NCBI RefSeq assembly: GCF_045807065.1
Contig: NZ_JBJMIE010000610.1
Span: forward strand, 1 to 10,708
Length of the DNA stretch: 10,708 bases
Origin: Actinophytocola sp045807065
GTDB lineage: Bacteria; Actinomycetota; Actinomycetes; Mycobacteriales; Pseudonocardiaceae
Direction: 5' to 3'
Made by a program: the position numbers and the translations under genes
In this document: one piece after another, positions 8,489 to 10,708 of the stretch
Layout: the number at the start of each line of letters is the position of its first letter
Numbering within the stretch: the first letter of the stretch is position 1
The notes under the pieces: generated by a model
Database searches by the model: none
What the model was told of the DNA's origin: nothing
What the model saw: the letters and a program-made list of their open reading frames with translations, nothing else

Positions 8489-9253
8489 CTACTTGCCGTG
8501 CGGGTCGGCCGCGTTGAGGGTCGCGACGACCTGGTCGTAGTCGCCGCGGGCCTCGGCGTAACGCAGGAACTTGACGCGTTCGACCTGGATCTCGGTGGCG
8601 TCGGGCCGGGACTCGAGCAGGCCCATGACCTCCGCCACGAACTCGTCCAGGGGCATCGCGAACTCGCTGCTCTCCTGCCCGGGCAGCAACGCGGTGCGCA
8701 CGGCCGGCGGCACCAGCTCCAGGACCTTCACCGAGGTGCCGGCAAGCTGCAGCCGGAGCGACTCGCTGAGCATGTGGATGGCGGCCTTCGACGCGTTGTA
8801 GCTGGGCGTGACCTTGAGCGGCGCGAACGCGAGCCCCGAGGAGACGGTGACGATCGTGGCATCCGGCCGCGCCTGCAGGTGCTCGACGAACGCGCCGATG
8901 AGCCGGATCGGCCCCAGCACGTTGGTCGTCACGACCTCCTCGGCCGAGGCGAGGAACGACCCTGGCTTGCGCCAGTCCTCGATCCGCATGATCCCGGCCA
9001 TCGCGACCAGGACGTTGAGGTCCGGGTGCCTGGCCAGCACCTGCTTGGCGGCGGCGTCGACACTCGCGGCGTCGGCCGTGTCGATCCGCACGGTGTCGAG
9101 ACCTGGATGCTCCGCGGCGATCCGGTCGAGCAGCTCGGTCCGCCGCCCGCCGACGATGACGGTGTTGCCCCTGGCCCGCAGCTCCAGCGCCAGGGCCAGC
9201 CCGATCCCGCTGGTCGCCCCGGGGATGAAGATCGTGTTTCCGCTGATGTCCAT
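8489..9253 (-). CDS. Short-chain dehydrogenase/reductase, DltE-like
   Basis: A classical-size SDR of 254 residues, single Rossmann fold. Visible: NTIFIPGATSGIGLALALEL (6-25) for nucleotide binding; NTVIVGGRRTELLDRIAAEHPGLDTVRIDTAD (30-61); NVLVAMAGIM (80-89); Asn111 in TTNVLGPIRL; Ser138-Ser139; and YNASK (Tyr152, Lys156). The catalytic Asn-Ser-Tyr-Lys set is complete. The glycine motif has Pro in place of the usual Thr (PGATSGIG) and the NNAG motif reads AMAG, so cofactor handling may differ from textbook SDRs. Overall layout resembles the COG3967 DltE group. The ATG at 9253 begins the recognisable fold; no clear ribosome site precedes it. Its stop is 3 bp from the end of the flavoreductase gene, convergent, and it is divergent from an MmyB-like regulator. 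Substrate is unknown. Confidence 0.88.
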   Translation of the reverse strand: MDISGNTIFIPGATSGIGLALALELRARGNTVIVGGRRTELLDRIAAEHPGLDTVRIDTADAASVDAAAKQVLARHPDLNVLVAMAGIMRIEDWRKPGSFLASAEEVVTTNVLGPIRLIGAFVEHLQARPDATIVTVSSGLAFAPLKVTPSYNASKAAIHMLSESLRLQLAGTSVKVLELVPPAVRTALLPGQESSEFAMPLDEFVAEVMGLLESRPDATEIQVERVKFLRYAEARGDYDQVVATLNAADPHGK

Positions 9254-9304
9254 GCCAAGAGACTGCCCCGCCCGACCCACTGCGATGCAGAGATCACCTA
9301 TCGG

Positions 9305-9319
9305 GGGATCACCGATCCC
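9305..9319. promoter_or_regulatory. Candidate operator between the SDR and regulator genes
   Basis: GGGATC-ACC-GATCCC is a perfect 6+6 inverted repeat with a 3-base centre. It abuts the -35 box of the regulator promoter. Nearby are a second overlapping inverted repeat (ATCGG/CCGAT, 9300-9316) and a direct repeat GATCACC at 9292 and 9307. The position suggests control of both divergent genes by the MmyB-like protein. Confidence 0.5.
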
Positions 9320-9347
9320 TGGCAGCGGCTGACGCACCGCCGATACT
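9319..9347 (+). promoter_or_regulatory. Candidate leaderless promoter of the MmyB-like regulator
   Basis: CTGGCA (9319-9324), a 17-base spacer and GATACT (9342-9347) lie so that transcription would begin at or next to the GTG at 9355. There is no real ribosome site, which agrees with a leaderless mRNA. Each hexamer matches the consensus at four of six bases. Confidence 0.45.
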
Positions 9348-9354
9348 GGACGGT

Positions 9355-10206
9355 GTGGACCGTGCAGCACTGGCCGCCTTCCTCCGGACCCGCCGGGAGG
9401 GCCTGCGCCCCGAGGACATCGGCCTGATCCCCGGCGCACGCAGGCGCACCCGAGGCCTCAGACGTGACGAGGTGGCAGCCCTGGCAGTGATGTCGACCGA
9501 CTACTACACCCGCCTGGAACAGCAACGGGGCCCGCAACCGAGTGAACAGATGCTCACCGCACTGGCCAGAGCCCTGAGACTGACAACCAGCGAACGCGAC
9601 TACCTCTTCCAGGTAGCGGGACGCAACCCCCCGTCCCCGGTGTCGACGGCAACGCACGTGGCCCCCGCGCTGCTGCGCGTGCTGGACCGCCTGGCGGACA
9701 CACCGGCCCTGATCCTGTCCAACCTGGGCGAGACGCTGGTGCAGAACCGCCTGGCACAAGCACTGTTCGGCGACCAGTCCCACCACAAGGGCACCGCCCG
9801 CAGCGAGATCTACAGATGGTTCACCAACCCCGAAGCACGCCTGCACTACCCGGAGAACGACAGGGAACGCCAGAGCCGAGCACTGGTAGCAAGCCTACGA
9901 GCCGCATACGGCGACATGGGCCCACACTCACGAGCCGGCGAACTGGTACGAGCACTGGAGAAGGCAAGCACGGAGTTCCGCACCCTGTGGGCAAGACAGG
10001 AGGTGGCCCGACGCTTCGAGGACCACAAAACCCTCCTCCACCCGGAGCTGGGCCCCATAGAGGTGGACTGCCAGGCACTGTTCACGGAAGACCAGTCACA
10101 GATCCTGCTGGTACTCACCGCTCCCCCACGCACCGAGGCCCACGAGAAGCTGCGCCTACTAGGCGTCCTGGGAACCGAACGCTTCTCGACCGAAGGACAG
10201 AACTAG
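9355..10206 (+). CDS. XRE helix-turn-helix regulator with MmyB-like ligand-binding domain
   Basis: A 283-residue DNA-binding regulator from a GTG start. The N-terminal helix-turn-helix is about 15-88, with the family-typical stretch TRGLRRDEVAALAVMSTDYYTRLEQQRGP (32-60) and PSEQMLTALARALRLTTSERDYLF (62-85). The C-terminal part (about 104-272) fits the MmyB-like (MLTR) ligand-binding fold, with ALILSNLGETLVQNRLAQALFG (118-139), YRWFTNPEAR (153-162), FRTLWARQEV (208-217) and HPELGPIEVDCQ (229-240). Regulators of this type are often encoded divergently from an SDR gene in actinomycetes, as here, and are thought to control it. Codons ending in A, including CTA-CTA, ATA and AGA, become frequent in the second half, unlike the neighbours, hinting at a different history. 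No clear terminator follows, only a small CCGTG/CACGG hairpin at 10263-10276. Confidence 0.9.
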   Translation: MDRAALAAFLRTRREGLRPEDIGLIPGARRRTRGLRRDEVAALAVMSTDYYTRLEQQRGPQPSEQMLTALARALRLTTSERDYLFQVAGRNPPSPVSTATHVAPALLRVLDRLADTPALILSNLGETLVQNRLAQALFGDQSHHKGTARSEIYRWFTNPEARLHYPENDRERQSRALVASLRAAYGDMGPHSRAGELVRALEKASTEFRTLWARQEVARRFEDHKTLLHPELGPIEVDCQALFTEDQSQILLVLTAPPRTEAHEKLRLLGVLGTERFSTEGQN

Positions 10207-10320
10207 GCAGCCGGAAGGGCAGAACCAACTCGAACGAAGGGCACAAGGGCAGAACTGACCAGCCGTGAGGACACGGAAGGGACTACCCAGACTCTGATCG
10301 ACGGTTGGGGTGTGGTGTTG
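10207..10320. other. Non-coding spacer with a short dispersed repeat
   Basis: No gene is visible. The 12-base motif AAGGrCAGAACy occurs three times (10193-10204, across the regulator stop; 10215-10226; 10245-10256). A five-pair hairpin with an AGGA loop lies at 10263-10276. The last part, from about 10280, may be the outer end of the IS remnant that follows, but no inverted terminal repeat could be assigned. Confidence 0.4.
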
Positions 10321-10389
10321 TCAGGCCGCGCACGCGGCGGTGCGGATGGTCTCAAACTCGACCGGGGTGAGTCAGCCGAGGGCTCGCAT
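10321..10389 (-). mobile_element. Remnant of an IS3-family transposase C-terminus
   Basis: Read on the minus strand the bases encode MRALG-stop-LTPVEFETIRTAACAA-stop. The end of IS3-family OrfB (rve integrase) proteins typically reads HSALGWLTPVEFE, so the internal TGA (10374-10372) looks like a TGG tryptophan codon that has become a stop. Only about 20 codons remain; the DDE catalytic core is absent and the sequence upstream passes straight into the G-rich repeat. It is a dead scar, not an active element. Exact limits are unknown because no second end or target duplication is visible. Confidence 0.65.
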
Positions 10390-10390
10390 C

Positions 10391-10684
10391 CACCCAGCCC
10401 ACCCATCACCCAAATCGCGCGCCCACCACACCACCAAAAGCGCGCCTACCCAACCACCCATCACCCAAGCCACGCCCCACCACACCACCAAAAACGCCCC
10501 AACCCAGCCCAACCACCCAACCAAGCCGCCCCACCCACCACCAAAAACGCCCCGACCCAACTCACCCACCAGACCACCAAAAGCGCCCCTACCCAACCCA
10601 CCCATCCACCCAAACCGCGCCCACCACACCACCAAAGAGCGCGCCTAGCCAGCCCACCCATCTGCCCAAGCCGCCGCTCACCCC
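10391..10684. repeat. Imperfect ~54-bp tandem repeat, C-rich on the plus strand
   Basis: The anchor CCACCAAA recurs at 10431, 10485, 10538, 10574 and 10629, giving spacings of 54, 53, 36 and 55; a partial unit precedes it from 10391. A unit reads roughly CCACCAAAAsCGCsCC, then tACCCAACCcACCCATC, then ACCCAAgCCgCGCC and CACCACA. G is scarce on the plus strand, a strong strand skew. Reading frames across it give only low-complexity Pro/His or Gly/Trp/Val strings and shift at the 53- and 55-bp steps, so it is not judged coding. Confidence 0.8.
10586..10603 (-). other. Strong G-quadruplex motif
   Basis: Minus strand GGGTGGGTTGGGTAGGGG has four G-runs with loops of 1, 2 and 2 bases, an ideal pattern for a stable quadruplex. 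Comparable motifs in the same repeat lie at 10393-10411 (loops 2, 1, 4) and 10497-10518 (loops 2, 2, 5). Folding is predicted from pattern only. Confidence 0.65.
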
Positions 10685-10708
10685 ACCCCCGGCCCCCCAC
10701 CCCGGCCC
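10681..10708 (-). other. G-quadruplex-prone run at the window edge
   Basis: Five C-runs of 3-6 bases separated by A or GG give, on the minus strand, G-runs with loops of 1-2 bases. It continues beyond the window end, so its full extent is unknown. Confidence 0.5.

Noticed and set aside
10325..10338. GCCGCG-CA-CGCGGC inverted repeat as a terminator or IS end
   Set aside because: It lies within the codons of the transposase tail (TAACA region) and has only a 2-base loop; it is likely a by-product of GC-rich coding.
10372..10635. Small Gly/Trp/Val-rich protein on the minus strand with ~18-residue repeats
   Set aside because: It is the translation of the ~54-bp DNA repeat, ends at the decayed transposase codon, has no ribosome site, and unit lengths of 53, 36 and 55 do not all keep frame.
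10391..10708. CRISPR array
   Set aside because: Units are near-continuous and degenerate with no constant repeat alternating with unique spacers, and no cas genes are nearby.

Overview
The window comes from a high-GC actinomycete. A MurE with the meso-diaminopimelate motif DNPR, dense GTG starts, probable leaderless promoters, an MmyB-like regulator and IS3-type debris fit Pseudonocardiales (Lentzea/Saccharothrix/Actinosynnema type). That placement is inferred from gene style, not from a database match.

Layout. (1) 1-3772, minus strand: three peptidoglycan precursor genes of the division/cell-wall (dcw) cluster, read murE -> murF -> mraY, with mraY cut by the window edge. murE appears to start from its own, possibly leaderless, promoter just beyond a hairpin that follows the next gene. 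(2) 3889-5363, minus strand: a rhomboid protease gene translationally coupled to an upstream TetR-family regulator gene. (3) 5364-5432: a compact divergent control region with two back-to-back promoters, each covered by a copy of the same inverted repeat. (4) 5433-8485, plus strand: a two-gene unit of a short UvrA-like ABC protein lacking the UvrB-binding domain (DrrC-like class) and a siderophore-interacting-type FAD reductase, joined by a GTGA overlap. (5) 8489-10206: a DltE-like short-chain dehydrogenase (minus) divergent from an MmyB-like XRE regulator (plus), with a perfect 15-bp palindrome between them. (6) 10207-10708: no intact gene; a decayed IS3-family transposase tail, then an imperfect ~54-bp tandem repeat that is C-rich on the plus strand and holds several strong G-quadruplex motifs on the minus strand.

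How the parts may work together. MurE, MurF and MraY act consecutively (UDP-MurNAc-tripeptide, then pentapeptide, then lipid I). The TetR/UvrA-like/flavoreductase set looks like a repressor-controlled response to a DNA-binding compound, with the rhomboid gene riding on the repressor transcript. The usual upstream neighbour of murE, ftsI, is absent, so the dcw cluster is interrupted here by accessory genes. Nothing in the window is a wholly new gene family. The least ordinary features are the UvrA-like/flavoreductase coupling under a double operator, the displaced murE neighbourhood and the quadruplex-rich repeat beside an IS scar.
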